DNA of 64,000 nucleotides, taken from the NCBI GenBank assembly GCA_017549805.1, contig JAFYNJ010000009.1:1-64000 (forward strand), given 5' to 3'. This document shows, one piece after another, positions 20,709-30,709 of this stretch (position 1 is its first letter; the number at the start of each line of letters is the position of its first letter). Source of the stretch: Bacteroidales bacterium (lineage in GTDB: Bacteria; Bacteroidota; Bacteroidia; Bacteroidales; F082). The notes under the pieces were generated by a model. The model worked only from the letters and a program-made list of their open reading frames with translations, was not told the origin of the DNA and searched no databases. Made by a program: the position numbers and the translations under genes.

Positions 20709-21656
20709 ATGAGTAAAAGAAACGCGCTTATTGCCTGCGGCTTTGCCATTATATTAATAGGTGTTACCGCCGCCATCAGTTTCAGCCTGGCACAAAACAC
20801 CAACACGGAAGAAGACAGCACCTACTTTGAGACGCTCAACCCCGACGTGTTGCAATTCGAACACATGACCCAATACATCCACGACATTGAACTTCCCGAG
20901 ACTATGGATTTCTGCGGTGAGCCCGTGCCGCTCGACCGTTTCTATGTGCGCGAGAGTCTGGAACGCGAACTGTTGGTGAACAGCTATCGTCATGCCAGCA
21001 CGCTGCTGCTTCTGAAGCGGACCACCCGGTGGCTTCCCGTCATTGAGCCCATCTTGAAGAAAAACAACCTTCCCGAAGATTTCAAATACCTGGCGATGAT
21101 CGAGAGCGACCTGACCAATGCCGTGTCGCCATCAAAGGCGGTTGGATTTTGGCAATTCCTCGAAGGCACCGGAAAGCAGTACAACCTGGAAATCTACAAG
21201 GAGGTGGACATGCGCTACCATCAGGAAAAGGAAACCCAAGCCGCCTGCGACTTCTTGAAGGACCTGTACCGTCGGTTCAGAAGCTGGACCTTGGCTGCTG
21301 CCGCCTATAACTGCGGTGGCGGCAAAGTGTCGCGCACCATTGAAGAGCAGCAAGTCACTTCCTATTACGACATGCTGCTGCCCAACGAGACGGAACGTTA
21401 CATCTATCGCATCCTTGCCTTCAAACTCATCATGGAGAATCCCGAGAAATACGGTTTCCACATCAGCGACGAAGGCTGGTACCAACCATTGGAATACAAG
21501 ACCATCACCGTCACCGAAACCATCGAGAACCTTGCCCAGTTTGCCATCGACAAAGGCACTAACCTCAAGATGCTCAAATATTACAATCCCTGGCTGAGAA
21601 GTGACAAATTAACGATTTCCGAAGGCAACAGCTATCAAATAAAATTACCGAAATAG
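20709..21656 (+). CDS. Membrane-anchored lytic transglycosylase (MltD-like)
   Basis: This enzyme would cleave peptidoglycan glycan strands in the periplasm. The start at ATG 20709 (MSKRNALIACG) gives 315 residues with an N-terminal hydrophobic anchor (about 6-28). The SLT domain spans ~100-250: catalytic Glu122 in YLAMIESDLTNAVSPSKAVG, FWQFLEGTGKQY, and AAAAYNCGGGKV. The C-terminal ~50 residues look like one degenerate LysM repeat (ENLAQFAIDKGTNLKMLKYY). The longer frame from 20685 translates repeat sequence and is not preferred. Confidence 0.9.
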   Translation: MSKRNALIACGFAIILIGVTAAISFSLAQNTNTEEDSTYFETLNPDVLQFEHMTQYIHDIELPETMDFCGEPVPLDRFYVRESLERELLVNSYRHASTLLLLKRTTRWLPVIEPILKKNNLPEDFKYLAMIESDLTNAVSPSKAVGFWQFLEGTGKQYNLEIYKEVDMRYHQEKETQAACDFLKDLYRRFRSWTLAAAAYNCGGGKVSRTIEEQQVTSYYDMLLPNETERYIYRILAFKLIMENPEKYGFHISDEGWYQPLEYKTITVTETIENLAQFAIDKGTNLKMLKYYNPWLRSDKLTISEGNSYQIKLPK

Positions 21657-21657
21657 A

Positions 21658-21670
21658 CGTCATTGCGAGC
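21658..21670 (+). repeat. Fragment of the CGTCATTGCGAGCG palindromic element
   Basis: The 13 bases CGTCATTGCGAGC match the end of the long element at 43622-43700 (reverse-complement orientation) and the copy at 37865-37890. It fills the gap between the transglycosylase stop and the uvrA ATG. Confidence 0.6.
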
Positions 21671-21671
21671 A

Positions 21672-24506
21672 ATGAACGAGTTCTCTGAAGACAAGACATT
21701 AGACATCTTCGGTGCCAGGGAAAACAACCTGAAAAACATCGACCTTTCCATTCCGCGAAACGCCCTGGTGGTAGTCACCGGCATCAGCGGCAGTGGCAAA
21801 TCGTCGTTGGCTTTCGACACCATCTATGCCGAGGGACAGCGCCGCTACATGGAGAGTTTCTCGGCCTACGCCCGTCAGTTCATCGGCAACATGGAACGTC
21901 CCGATGTGGACAAGATCACTGGCTTGAGCCCCGTGATCAGCATCGAACAGAAGTCGGTGAACAAAAACCCGCGTTCCACCGTGGGCACCATTACCGAGAT
22001 CTACGACTTCCTTCGCCTGCTCTATGCCCGTGTCGGTGAGGCCTATTCCTACAACACCGGCGAGAAGATGGTCCGCTATTCAGAGGAACAGATCACGGAT
22101 CTCATCCTCCAAGAATATGCTGGACGAAGAATTAACATCCTGGCGCCATCGGTTCGTGGCAGGAAAGGCCATTACCGTGAGCTGTTTGAGCATATCCGCC
22201 AGGCGGGATTCACCCGCGTCCGCATTGATGGCGAGATGCAGGAGATTGAGTTCGGGATGATGCTTGACCGTTACAAGACCCACGATATCGAGATCGTTAT
22301 CGATCGCATTGAAGTAAGGGACGACTGCAAGAGTCGCATTGGCAAGTCGGTGCAGACCGCCTTCCGCTATGGCAAGGGGTTGCTCATGGTCATGGACAAC
22401 TACGATCAGCAGGTGCGCTATTTCAGCAGGCTGCTCATGTGCCCGACCACAGGCCTTTCATACGAAGACCCCGAGCCCAACACCTTCTCTTTCAACTCAC
22501 CCTATGGCGCTTGTCCCAAATGCAGTGGCATGGGTGAAATCACTGTGGTTGACAAGGAGAAGATCATCCCCAATCCCGACCTTAGCATCAAGAAGGGCGG
22601 ATTGGCACCCGCAGGCGAATACAAGGCAGGAAGTTGGATCTTCAAACAGCTGGAATCCATAGGGTTAAAATACGGATTCACCCTCGACACCCCGATGAAG
22701 GAAATCTCCGACGAGGCGCTTGACGTCATCCTCTATGGCACCAACGAGACCTTCGAGGTAAAACGCGAGTATCTCGGCATCAACACCGTTTACAAGATCA
22801 ATTTCGAGGGCATCATCAACTTCATCGAGAGCCAAAACAACGAAGATGCGCCTGCCAGCATCGCCAGATGGGCCAACTCGTTCATGAACCATGTCACTTG
22901 CCCAGTCTGTAACGGCACCCGTTTAAAGAAAGAAGCCCAATATTTCCTGATCGACGGCAAAAACATCGCCGAAGTGGCCGAGATGGACACTTTCAGCCTT
23001 TGCCGTTGGATTGAAACCCTACCGCAGAACCTGAACGAACGCCAAAACGAGATCGGCAGGGAAATCCTCCGAGAAATTGACAAGCGTGTGCATTTCCTGT
23101 TGGACATCGGCATCGACTATTTGAGCTTGAACCGCCCCGCAGCATCCCTTTCAGGTGGCGAAGCCCAACGCATCCGCCTGGCCACCCAAATAGGTTCTCA
23201 ACTCACGGGAGTCCTTTATATTCTTGACGAACCCAGCATTGGGCTGCATCAACGAGACAACCATAGATTGATCCAATCATTGAAGGACCTGCGCGACATT
23301 GGCAACTCTGTCATTGTGGTGGAACACGACAAGGACACCATGCTCAGCGCCGATTATCTGGTGGACATCGGTCCCGGCGCAGGACGACATGGCGGCGAAG
23401 TAGTGTTTGCAGGCACTCCCTCCGAAGTCATGCAAGGCCATTCCATAACTTGCGATTACCTCAACGGCACCCGTCAAATCGAAACGCCAAAAACACGGCG
23501 GTCGCCTGTCGACGGCAACTTCCTTACCATCGAAGGCGCTACCGGCCACAATCTGAAAAACGTCACCCTCAAACTGCCTTTGGGCGTAATGACATGCATT
23601 ACAGGCGTCTCGGGATCGGGCAAGTCTTCCCTTATTAACGAGACACTCACCCCCATTCTCAGCAAGAAGTTCTATCGTTCGGTGAAAGAGCCTTTGCCCT
23701 ACACCAACATCGAGGGGTTGGAAAACATCGACAAGATCATTGAGATCGACCAAGCTCCCATTGGGCGCACCCCGCGTTCCAACCCTGCCACCTACACCAA
23801 GGTGTTTGACGACATCCGCAAACTATTCGGCGAACTGCCCGAGTCGAAGATTCGAAATTACAAGGCAGGGCGCTTCTCCTTTAACGTCAAGGGTGGCCGC
23901 TGCGAGGCCTGCAGAGGTGCCGGCGTAAAGCTCATTGAGATGAATTTCCTGCCCGATGTCATGGTGGTTTGCGAGGAATGCCAAGGCAAGCGCTACAATC
24001 GCGAAACGCTGGAAGTTCGTTACAAGGGCAAATCCATCAACGATGTGCTCAACATGACCATCAACGAGGCCGTTGAATTCTTCGAAAACATCCCATCCAT
24101 TGTCCAAAAAATCAGAACCTTGAAGGACGTTGGCTTGGGCTACCTCACCCTTGGCCAAGCTTCCACGACTATTTCAGGCGGCGAAGCTCAACGAGTGAAA
24201 TTGGCCACTGAACTCTCCAAACACGACACGGGCAAAACCCTTTATGTGCTGGATGAACCCACCACAGGCTTGCATTTCGAGGACATCAAGGTCTTGATGA
24301 ATGTGCTGAACAAGTTGGTCGACAAAGGCAACACCGTGCTCATCATCGAGCACAACATGGATGTGATAAAACTGGCTGATTACGTCATCGACATGGGTCC
24401 CGAAGGCGGCGACCGCGGCGGCGAGATCATCTGCCAAGGTACTCCTGAGGAGGTGGCACAATGCCCTACCAGCTACACTGGGCTTTATTTGAAAAAAGAG
24501 CTGTGA
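21672..24506 (+). CDS. uvrA: Excinuclease ABC subunit A
   Basis: UvrA recognises bulky DNA lesions and loads UvrB in nucleotide excision repair. The 944-residue protein (from ATG 21672, MNEFSEDKTLDIFGAREN) has two ABC ATPase modules: Walker A GISGSGKSSLAFDT (~37) and GVSGSGKSSLINET, signatures LSGGEAQRIRLA and ISGGEAQRVKLA. Zinc-finger cysteines are in YGACPKCSG, TCPVCNGTR and the C-terminal GRCEACRGAG/VCEECQGKR pair. A TTG at 21663 inside the repeat fragment is an alternative but less likely start. Confidence 0.97.
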   Translation: MNEFSEDKTLDIFGARENNLKNIDLSIPRNALVVVTGISGSGKSSLAFDTIYAEGQRRYMESFSAYARQFIGNMERPDVDKITGLSPVISIEQKSVNKNPRSTVGTITEIYDFLRLLYARVGEAYSYNTGEKMVRYSEEQITDLILQEYAGRRINILAPSVRGRKGHYRELFEHIRQAGFTRVRIDGEMQEIEFGMMLDRYKTHDIEIVIDRIEVRDDCKSRIGKSVQTAFRYGKGLLMVMDNYDQQVRYFSRLLMCPTTGLSYEDPEPNTFSFNSPYGACPKCSGMGEITVVDKEKIIPNPDLSIKKGGLAPAGEYKAGSWIFKQLESIGLKYGFTLDTPMKEISDEALDVILYGTNETFEVKREYLGINTVYKINFEGIINFIESQNNEDAPASIARWANSFMNHVTCPVCNGTRLKKEAQYFLIDGKNIAEVAEMDTFSLCRWIETLPQNLNERQNEIGREILREIDKRVHFLLDIGIDYLSLNRPAASLSGGEAQRIRLATQIGSQLTGVLYILDEPSIGLHQRDNHRLIQSLKDLRDIGNSVIVVEHDKDTMLSADYLVDIGPGAGRHGGEVVFAGTPSEVMQGHSITCDYLNGTRQIETPKTRRSPVDGNFLTIEGATGHNLKNVTLKLPLGVMTCITGVSGSGKSSLINETLTPILSKKFYRSVKEPLPYTNIEGLENIDKIIEIDQAPIGRTPRSNPATYTKVFDDIRKLFGELPESKIRNYKAGRFSFNVKGGRCEACRGAGVKLIEMNFLPDVMVVCEECQGKRYNRETLEVRYKGKSINDVLNMTINEAVEFFENIPSIVQKIRTLKDVGLGYLTLGQASTTISGGEAQRVKLATELSKHDTGKTLYVLDEPTTGLHFEDIKVLMNVLNKLVDKGNTVLIIEHNMDVIKLADYVIDMGPEGGDRGGEIICQGTPEEVAQCPTSYTGLYLKKEL

Positions 24507-24526
24507 TGGGAGGAAGAATCCCGTCT

Positions 24527-25513
24527 TTATCTTAGTTTGATCTTCTGCCCTGCCTTCAACGGAGCGCCTTCTTCCAGACGGTTACGCTTCATGATTTTTT
24601 CGGGTCGCACGGCAAAACGCAAAGCAATGTCGCGCACGGTCTCACCGCCCATGGTGACATACTTCTTTGCTTTCCAGTTTTTCTTGCGAAGTTGCTCCAA
24701 ATACACCACGTCGCCCTGGTGGAACACCATCTCGTCGGGACGCTTGATTAGGTTGTACTTGCAGAGTTTCTTCTTTCGGATGCCCAGCTCCTTCGCCAGA
24801 CTCTCAACGGTCTCCCCTTCTTTGGCAAAGATAAAGCGTACATGGTTGTTTTCATAGATGAAACGCTTGTCCTCCGTCATATCAACCAGCTCAAACACCG
24901 AACGGTCCACGGGAGAATAGGCCAGTTCAAGTGTGGCGAGTCCCTCCTCGACAGTTTGCTCTTCAACGGCTGCCATCTTCTTTTTTGCCTCTTTTTCGGA
25001 GATCTTACCCATGGCAATCTGGTCGTACAGATACAACTTGTTCATCTCGATGCGGTTGATCAAGGCAGTGGCGTATGTGGGACTGGTGGCATAGCCAGCC
25101 GCCTTCAACCCCCTGGCCCAAGCCTTGTAATCCATGATGTCAAGCTCAAACAGACCGGCATAACGGCTACGGCTTGTCAAAAACTCCGAATGGTCGCGAT
25201 ACGAATCCTCTGCCTTCTTGTACCTGCGAAAGCACTCATCCTTGGCATCGTCATCCATGGTATAGGTCTTTCCCGTCCAGCCCTTGTGGCACTTGATGCC
25301 GAAATGGTTTTTCGCCTCTCGAGCCAATGCACTGTTGCCCGCACCCGACTCAATGATGCCTTGGGCAAGGGTGATGGAAGCCGGGATCTTGTGTTCCTTC
25401 ATCTCCCTCATGGCAATGTCCTTGTAAGTTTCGATATACTCTTCCACGGTAATCTTCTGCGCCATCAAGGCAAGGGGTGCAAACAATAATAACAAGATGA
25501 AACGTTTCAGCAT
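24527..25513 (-). CDS. Exported GH73 N-acetylglucosaminidase with LysM domains
   Basis: A peptidoglycan hydrolase of the FlgJ/LytG (GH73) family. ATG 25513 (MLKRFILLLLFAPLALMAQ) supplies a clear signal peptide; the longer frame to 25555 extends past it without reason. Residues ~40-165 are the GH73 domain, with SITLAQGIIESGAGNS (catalytic Glu55), HFGIKCHKGW and SYRDHSEFL. Two LysM modules follow (~235-283 and ~285-328; ETVRDIALRFAVRPEKIM). It is convergent with uvrA, 20 nt apart, with no hairpin terminator seen between them. Confidence 0.92.
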   Translation of the reverse strand: MLKRFILLLLFAPLALMAQKITVEEYIETYKDIAMREMKEHKIPASITLAQGIIESGAGNSALAREAKNHFGIKCHKGWTGKTYTMDDDAKDECFRRYKKAEDSYRDHSEFLTSRSRYAGLFELDIMDYKAWARGLKAAGYATSPTYATALINRIEMNKLYLYDQIAMGKISEKEAKKKMAAVEEQTVEEGLATLELAYSPVDRSVFELVDMTEDKRFIYENNHVRFIFAKEGETVESLAKELGIRKKKLCKYNLIKRPDEMVFHQGDVVYLEQLRKKNWKAKKYVTMGGETVRDIALRFAVRPEKIMKRNRLEEGAPLKAGQKIKLR

Positions 25514-25610
25514 GACGATAGGTAAATTGAGGATGTAAAAATACAAAATTTTCATAATCTGTCAGCCGTATTCAATAAATTCCTATTTTTGTAAGTTTTA
25601 GTAATAGCAC

Positions 25611-26237
25611 ATGGATACATCACTTATCTTCGACTATTTCAAGACCCTGTCGGAAACGCAGAAGGATCAGTTTAACCAGCTGAAATCCTTGTATTTGGAG
25701 TGGAATAGCAAGATCAATGTCATCTCCCGAAAGGACATGGACCATTTTTATGAGCACCATGTACTGCATTCACTAGCCATAGCGAAATACTTCGAGATGC
25801 TTCCAGGCATGAAAGTGATGGATCTCGGCACAGGAGGAGGATTTCCCGGCATCCCATTGGCCATCCTGTTTCCCGATACGGAGTTTTACCTCATCGACGG
25901 CACTGGCAAGAAAATCACCGTGGTAAATGCCGTCAAAGATGCCATTGGGTTGAAGAATGTGGTAGCGGAACACAAACGCGCTGAGGAAGTGAAAGACAAG
26001 TTTGACATTGTCACCGGTCGCGCCGTGATGACCTTGCCCGAGATTGCCAATCTCGCTGGCAACAAACTGAGAATCCGAGGCGATGTTGAGGCGGGAGGCA
26101 TCCTCTATCTGAAAGGTGGAGACCTCAAAGAAGAATTCAAGGCTATTGCAAAATACTGGCATTATCTGAAAACGCCTGTGTCAAAGTTTTTTAAAGAAGA
26201 TTACTTCGAAGAGAAATATGTAGTTCATTTATACTAA
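25611..26237 (+). CDS. rsmG: 16S rRNA (guanine-N7) methyltransferase RsmG
   Basis: RsmG (GidB) methylates G527 of 16S rRNA with S-adenosylmethionine. The 208 residues contain the SAM motif KVMDLGTGGGFPGIPLA (~68-84) and GRAVMTLPEI. Length is typical. A TATTTTTG box (25584-25591) lies 20 nt before the start. The gene is divergent from the GH73 gene and 11 nt before the M16 protease gene. Confidence 0.95.
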   Translation: MDTSLIFDYFKTLSETQKDQFNQLKSLYLEWNSKINVISRKDMDHFYEHHVLHSLAIAKYFEMLPGMKVMDLGTGGGFPGIPLAILFPDTEFYLIDGTGKKITVVNAVKDAIGLKNVVAEHKRAEEVKDKFDIVTGRAVMTLPEIANLAGNKLRIRGDVEAGGILYLKGGDLKEEFKAIAKYWHYLKTPVSKFFKEDYFEEKYVVHLY

Positions 26238-26248
26238 ATCATTACATC

Positions 26249-29053
26249 ATGAAAAAACTAAGCTTAACACTTTTCGCTGTACTGGCCGCAAGCATGATGG
26301 CTTCGGCACAGCAAGCCATGCCAACACCGTTGGATCCCTATGTCAGGACTGGCAAACTTGACAACGGATTGACCTATTTCATCCGTCACAATGAGAAGCC
26401 TGCCCAGCGCGCCAACTTCTACATCGCGCAGAAAGTCGGTTCCATTCTTGAAGAAGAGACCCAACGCGGCCTCGCCCACTTCTTGGAACACATGGCCTTC
26501 AATGGTCTGGAACACTTCCCCAAGAAAGCCATGCTTGACTACATGGAGCGCAACGGTGTGAAGTTCGGCACCAATGTCAACGCTTGGACGAGCTTCGAGC
26601 AAACCGTCTATATGCTCAACAACGTGCCCACCACCAATCCCGGTCTGGTTGACTCCTGCCTGCTGGTGCTGCACGACTGGTCGAGTTTCATCTCTCTCGA
26701 AGATGACGAGATCGAAAGCGAGCGCGGCGTCATCCTTGAAGAGATGCGCCAGGGACAGGGTGCCCAGATGCGTATTTACGACAAGATTTTGCCCGAGATC
26801 TATCCCAACAGCCCTTACGGCGTCCCCATGCCCATCATCGGTACTGAGGAAGTCGTCGCCCACTTCGACCACCAATATCTTCGCGACTACTATCACAAGT
26901 GGTATCGCCCCGACCTCCAAGGCATCATCGTCATCGGCGATATCGACGTGGACCAAATTGAAAACCGCCTGAAGGAAATGTTCGCCGACATCCCGGCTCC
27001 GGTGAATCCCGCCGAGCGCGTCTATTTCCCTGTCGCCGACAACGAAGAGCCCATTGTGACCATCGCTACCGACGTAGAGGAAACCAGCTACGACATCTCC
27101 ATCTCCTACAAACATGACATCACGCCCGTCGAAATGCGTGGAGACGTCAACTACTGGATCGGCACCATCGTCGAGCGTCTGATCTCGCAGATGTTCAATA
27201 CCCGCCTGCAAGAACTGACACAGAAGCCCAATCCTCCGTTCATTTATGGCTACGGCTACTACGGCACCTTCATGATTTCCAACACCAAGGACGCTTGGAC
27301 CATTGCTGCTGCAGCCAAGGATAAAGACGGCATTGACGAAGCCATGACTGCTCTCGTCACCGAAAGCAACCGCATGAAGGAATTCGGTTTTACCACCTCG
27401 GAATTTGAACGCGCCAAAGCCGACATGCTCCGCCAATTCGAAACCCAATACGAAGAACGCAACAAACAGGAGACCAGCCGTTACTTCAACCCGATGCTCT
27501 CCCATTTCCTCACCAACGAACCCATGATGGGCATCGAAACTGAATACTCGCTGATCCAGCAGATCCTTCCCAACCTGCCTCTGGAAGCCATCAACGCATA
27601 CGCCAAAGAGATGGTTACCGAAAACAACATCGTGATGGTGCTTACCGGACCCGAGAAGGAAGGTGAAGTTTTACCGAACAAAGAAGAACTGCTCAGCCTC
27701 TTCAACAATGCCAACGACATGAAGGTGGAAGCCTATCAGGAAACCGTCTCCAACGAGCCGCTGCTTGCCAATCTTCCCGAACCCGGTAAGATTGCCAAGA
27801 GCGAACTGCTCAAGGAATTCGATGCCACCATGCTCACTATGAAGAACGGCGTGAAAGTCGTTTACAAGAGCACCGATTTCAAGGATGACGAAATCATGAT
27901 GAACGCCTACAGCTTTGGTGGACTCTCGGTCTTGGATCAAAACGACCCCTACACCCTTCAGGAAATCAACTCCATTATGACCCTCGGCGGCGTGGGCAAC
28001 TTCAGCGCCATCGACCTTCCGAAGATTCTCGCCGGAAAACGCGTCAGGGTGAATCCCAATATCAACAACTACACTGAAGGCATCAGCGGCAACTGCTCCG
28101 TCAAGGATTTGGAGACCATGCTGCAGCTTACCTATCTATACTTCAATAACTTGCGCAGCGATAACGAGGCCTTCCAGTCGTATCTTACCCGCAACAAGGC
28201 CATGCTCGCCAATATCGAATCCGATCCCATGACCGCATTCAGCGACAGCTTGGTCAAAGTGCTTTATGGAAACCATCCTCTCAACAAACGCATGAAAGCC
28301 GAGGATTATGACAAGATCGACTATGCTAAAGGCCTTCAGATGGCTGCCGAACGTTTCGCCGACCCCAACAACTTCGTCTTCACCTTTGTCGGCAACATCA
28401 ATCCTGAAACCTTCGAACCGCTGGTTGCACAATATCTTGGTGGAATGAAAGCCGTCAAAAACGACGAGACCTGGATGGACAATGGCCGCAACTACCCGAA
28501 GAAAGACTACATCTGCCACTACGAGAAAGCCATGGAGAACCCCAAGGCCACCTGCTACATGTTCTATAACGGTGACATGGACTACACTCCTGAAAACCTC
28601 ATGAAGATAGGACTCTTGAAGGACGTTTTGGATATCGTTTACACCGAGAAAATCCGTGAGGATGAGGGAGGAACCTATGGCGTTGGCGTTAACGGCATGA
28701 TCCAACAATATCCTAAAGGCACCTTCCTGATGCTGATCGGTTTCGAGACCAACAAAGAGATGTATGCCAAGCTGATGGACATCGCCAAGGTGGAATTTGA
28801 GCGCATCGCCAACGAAGGACCGCGTGAGCAGGATCTTAAGAAGGTCAAGGAATACAAGATCAAGCAACATGCCGAGGATATGGAAAACAACCGCTATTGG
28901 ATGAATTGCATCCAGACCCAGCTCCGCGACGGCATCAACCTGATGCAAGGTTATGACGAACTTGTCAACAGCATCACGGGACAAGACCTCGCCGACATGG
29001 CCAAGATCATTCTCCAGGGCTATCACAAAGAAGTGGTTCAACTCCCCGAATAA
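26249..29053 (+). CDS. Exported M16 zinc protease (pitrilysin family)
   Basis: A periplasmic or envelope peptidase. The signal peptide is MKKLSLTLFAVLAASMMASA. Two M16 halves follow: the catalytic half carries the inverted zinc motif HFLEH (77-81) within GLAHFLEHMAFNG, the second half (~540-930) lacks it. Length 934 is typical for Bacteroidetes M16 proteins. The sequence RSDNEAFQSYLTRNKAML and DEGGTYGVGVNG are family-like. It probably shares a transcript with rsmG. Confidence 0.93.
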   Translation: MKKLSLTLFAVLAASMMASAQQAMPTPLDPYVRTGKLDNGLTYFIRHNEKPAQRANFYIAQKVGSILEEETQRGLAHFLEHMAFNGLEHFPKKAMLDYMERNGVKFGTNVNAWTSFEQTVYMLNNVPTTNPGLVDSCLLVLHDWSSFISLEDDEIESERGVILEEMRQGQGAQMRIYDKILPEIYPNSPYGVPMPIIGTEEVVAHFDHQYLRDYYHKWYRPDLQGIIVIGDIDVDQIENRLKEMFADIPAPVNPAERVYFPVADNEEPIVTIATDVEETSYDISISYKHDITPVEMRGDVNYWIGTIVERLISQMFNTRLQELTQKPNPPFIYGYGYYGTFMISNTKDAWTIAAAAKDKDGIDEAMTALVTESNRMKEFGFTTSEFERAKADMLRQFETQYEERNKQETSRYFNPMLSHFLTNEPMMGIETEYSLIQQILPNLPLEAINAYAKEMVTENNIVMVLTGPEKEGEVLPNKEELLSLFNNANDMKVEAYQETVSNEPLLANLPEPGKIAKSELLKEFDATMLTMKNGVKVVYKSTDFKDDEIMMNAYSFGGLSVLDQNDPYTLQEINSIMTLGGVGNFSAIDLPKILAGKRVRVNPNINNYTEGISGNCSVKDLETMLQLTYLYFNNLRSDNEAFQSYLTRNKAMLANIESDPMTAFSDSLVKVLYGNHPLNKRMKAEDYDKIDYAKGLQMAAERFADPNNFVFTFVGNINPETFEPLVAQYLGGMKAVKNDETWMDNGRNYPKKDYICHYEKAMENPKATCYMFYNGDMDYTPENLMKIGLLKDVLDIVYTEKIREDEGGTYGVGVNGMIQQYPKGTFLMLIGFETNKEMYAKLMDIAKVEFERIANEGPREQDLKKVKEYKIKQHAEDMENNRYWMNCIQTQLRDGINLMQGYDELVNSITGQDLADMAKIILQGYHKEVVQLPE

Positions 29054-29054
29054 A

Positions 29055-29085
29055 CTGAACAACTGAATAATTGAACAACTAAATA
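29055..29085 (+). repeat. Degenerate repeat (AACTGAACAACTGAATAATTG type)
   Basis: The gap between the M16 and MFS genes is made of CTGAACAA, CTGAATAA, TTGAACAA and CTAAATA units with a period of about 8-9 nt. It belongs to the same class of A/G-rich tracts seen elsewhere in the window. Confidence 0.5.
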
Positions 29086-29094
29086 TCTATTCAA

Positions 29095-30708
29095 ATGACA
29101 GAAAAACTCACCATGAGAGACAACCCCACCTATAGGTGGATTGCCTTGTTGCTTTTGGCTTTGGCCATGTTTTGTTCATATATCTTTATGGACATTCTCT
29201 CACCCATCAAGGACTTAATGCAAACCGAACGCGGTTGGGACAGCCTCGCTTTCGGCACCATGCAGGGCGCTGAAACCTTCTTGAACGTCTTCGTGTTCTT
29301 CCTCATCTTCGCCGGTATCATTCTCGACAAGATGGGCGTGCGTTTCACCGCTGTGCTTTCCGGTGCCGTCATGCTGGTTGGCGGATTGATCAAGTATTAC
29401 GCCGTCAGCGAGTCGTTCTACGGCAGCGGACTGGAGACTTGGTTTACCAACAACCTCAACTACATCCCCGGCTTCGAGGAGTTGGGCGTTTCACCGTTCT
29501 ACCGTGGCATGCCCGCCTCTGCCAAGATGGCCGCTGTGGGTTTCATGATCTTCGGATGCGGTACTGAAATGGCTGGTATCACGGTAAGCCGTGGTATCGT
29601 GAAATGGTTCAAAGGACGTGAGACCGCTCTGGCTATGGGTTCCGAGATGGCCTTGGCTCGCTTGGGTGTTGCCACCTGCATGATCTTCTCACCTTACTTT
29701 GCCCGTCTCGGTGGTTCCATCAACGTGAGCCGTTCCGTGGCATTCGGTGTGGTGCTGCTTTGCATTGCCCTCATCATGTTCATTGTGTATTTCTTCATGG
29801 ACAAGAAACTCGACAAGCAGACCGGCGAAGCCGAAGAGAAAGACGATCCTTTCAAGGTATCCGACATTGGCAAGATCCTCTCAAGTCTTGGATTCTGGTT
29901 GGTCGCCCTGCTCTGCGTGCTGTACTACTCAGCCATCTTCCCCTTCCAGAAGTACGCCGTCAACATGCTGCAGTGCAACCTGACCTTGACTGAGCCCGCC
30001 GCTGGTTCCTTCTGGGCTGGCGACACTGTCACCATCGTTCAATACATCATCATGCTTGTCGTGGCTGTATGCTCTTTCGCCAGCAACTTCTCGAAGAAGA
30101 AAGGCATGAAGTTCGGCTTGATGGCCATCGCCGTCATCGCTTTGGTGGTTTACTGCTATATGGGTTACATGCGTGGCACCGCCGAGACCATCTTTGCTGT
30201 GTTCCCGCTGCTGGCCGTTGCCATCACTCCTATCCTTGGCAGCTATGTTGACAACAAGGGTAAAGCTGCTTCCATGCTGATGATCGGTTCGTTGTTGCTG
30301 ATTATCTGCCACCTCACCTTCGCCTTCATCCTGCCCATGTTCAAGGGCAACGCAGTTGGCGGTGTCGTCATTGCCTACCTGACCATCCTGGTGTTGGGTG
30401 CCTCGTTCTCGCTGGTGCCTGCCGCCTTGTGGCCAAGCGTACCGAAGTTGGTGGATGAAAAGATTATCGGCTCAGCTTACGCCTTGATTTTCTGGATCCA
30501 GAACATCGGCTTGTGGCTGTTCCCGTTACTTATTGGCAAGGTTTTGGAAAACACCAATCCCGGAGTCGATGACCCGGTGGCACTCAACTACACCTGGCCG
30601 TTGGTCATGTTGGCCTGCCTCGGTGTTGCCGCTTTGATTATCGGCATCATCCTGAAGCGCGTCGATGCCAAAAAGCACCTCGGATTGGAAGAGCCGAACA
30701 TCAAGTAA
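29095..30708 (+). CDS. Major facilitator superfamily transporter
   Basis: An inner-membrane carrier of 537 residues with about 12 hydrophobic segments and a central cytoplasmic loop (KLDKQTGEAEEKDDPFKV). The first loop region (AGIILDKMGVRFTAVLSGAVM) has the MFS inter-helix 2/3 pattern DkmGvR. The substrate cannot be told. MTEKLTMRDN allows a second start at 29113. A hairpin 53 nt past the stop (30761-30800) may terminate it inside the convergent gene. Confidence 0.9.
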   Translation: MTEKLTMRDNPTYRWIALLLLALAMFCSYIFMDILSPIKDLMQTERGWDSLAFGTMQGAETFLNVFVFFLIFAGIILDKMGVRFTAVLSGAVMLVGGLIKYYAVSESFYGSGLETWFTNNLNYIPGFEELGVSPFYRGMPASAKMAAVGFMIFGCGTEMAGITVSRGIVKWFKGRETALAMGSEMALARLGVATCMIFSPYFARLGGSINVSRSVAFGVVLLCIALIMFIVYFFMDKKLDKQTGEAEEKDDPFKVSDIGKILSSLGFWLVALLCVLYYSAIFPFQKYAVNMLQCNLTLTEPAAGSFWAGDTVTIVQYIIMLVVAVCSFASNFSKKKGMKFGLMAIAVIALVVYCYMGYMRGTAETIFAVFPLLAVAITPILGSYVDNKGKAASMLMIGSLLLIICHLTFAFILPMFKGNAVGGVVIAYLTILVLGASFSLVPAALWPSVPKLVDEKIIGSAYALIFWIQNIGLWLFPLLIGKVLENTNPGVDDPVALNYTWPLVMLACLGVAALIIGIILKRVDAKKHLGLEEPNIK

Positions 30709-30709
30709 G

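Noticed and set aside
26264..27505. 413-residue frame opposite the M16 protease
   Set aside because: It mirrors the M16 coding frame with a GC-biased third position; no start signal or family match, while the sense gene has the HFLEH motif.
28136..29062. 308-residue frame opposite the M16 protease second half
   Set aside because: Again a complementary-strand shadow of a confident gene.
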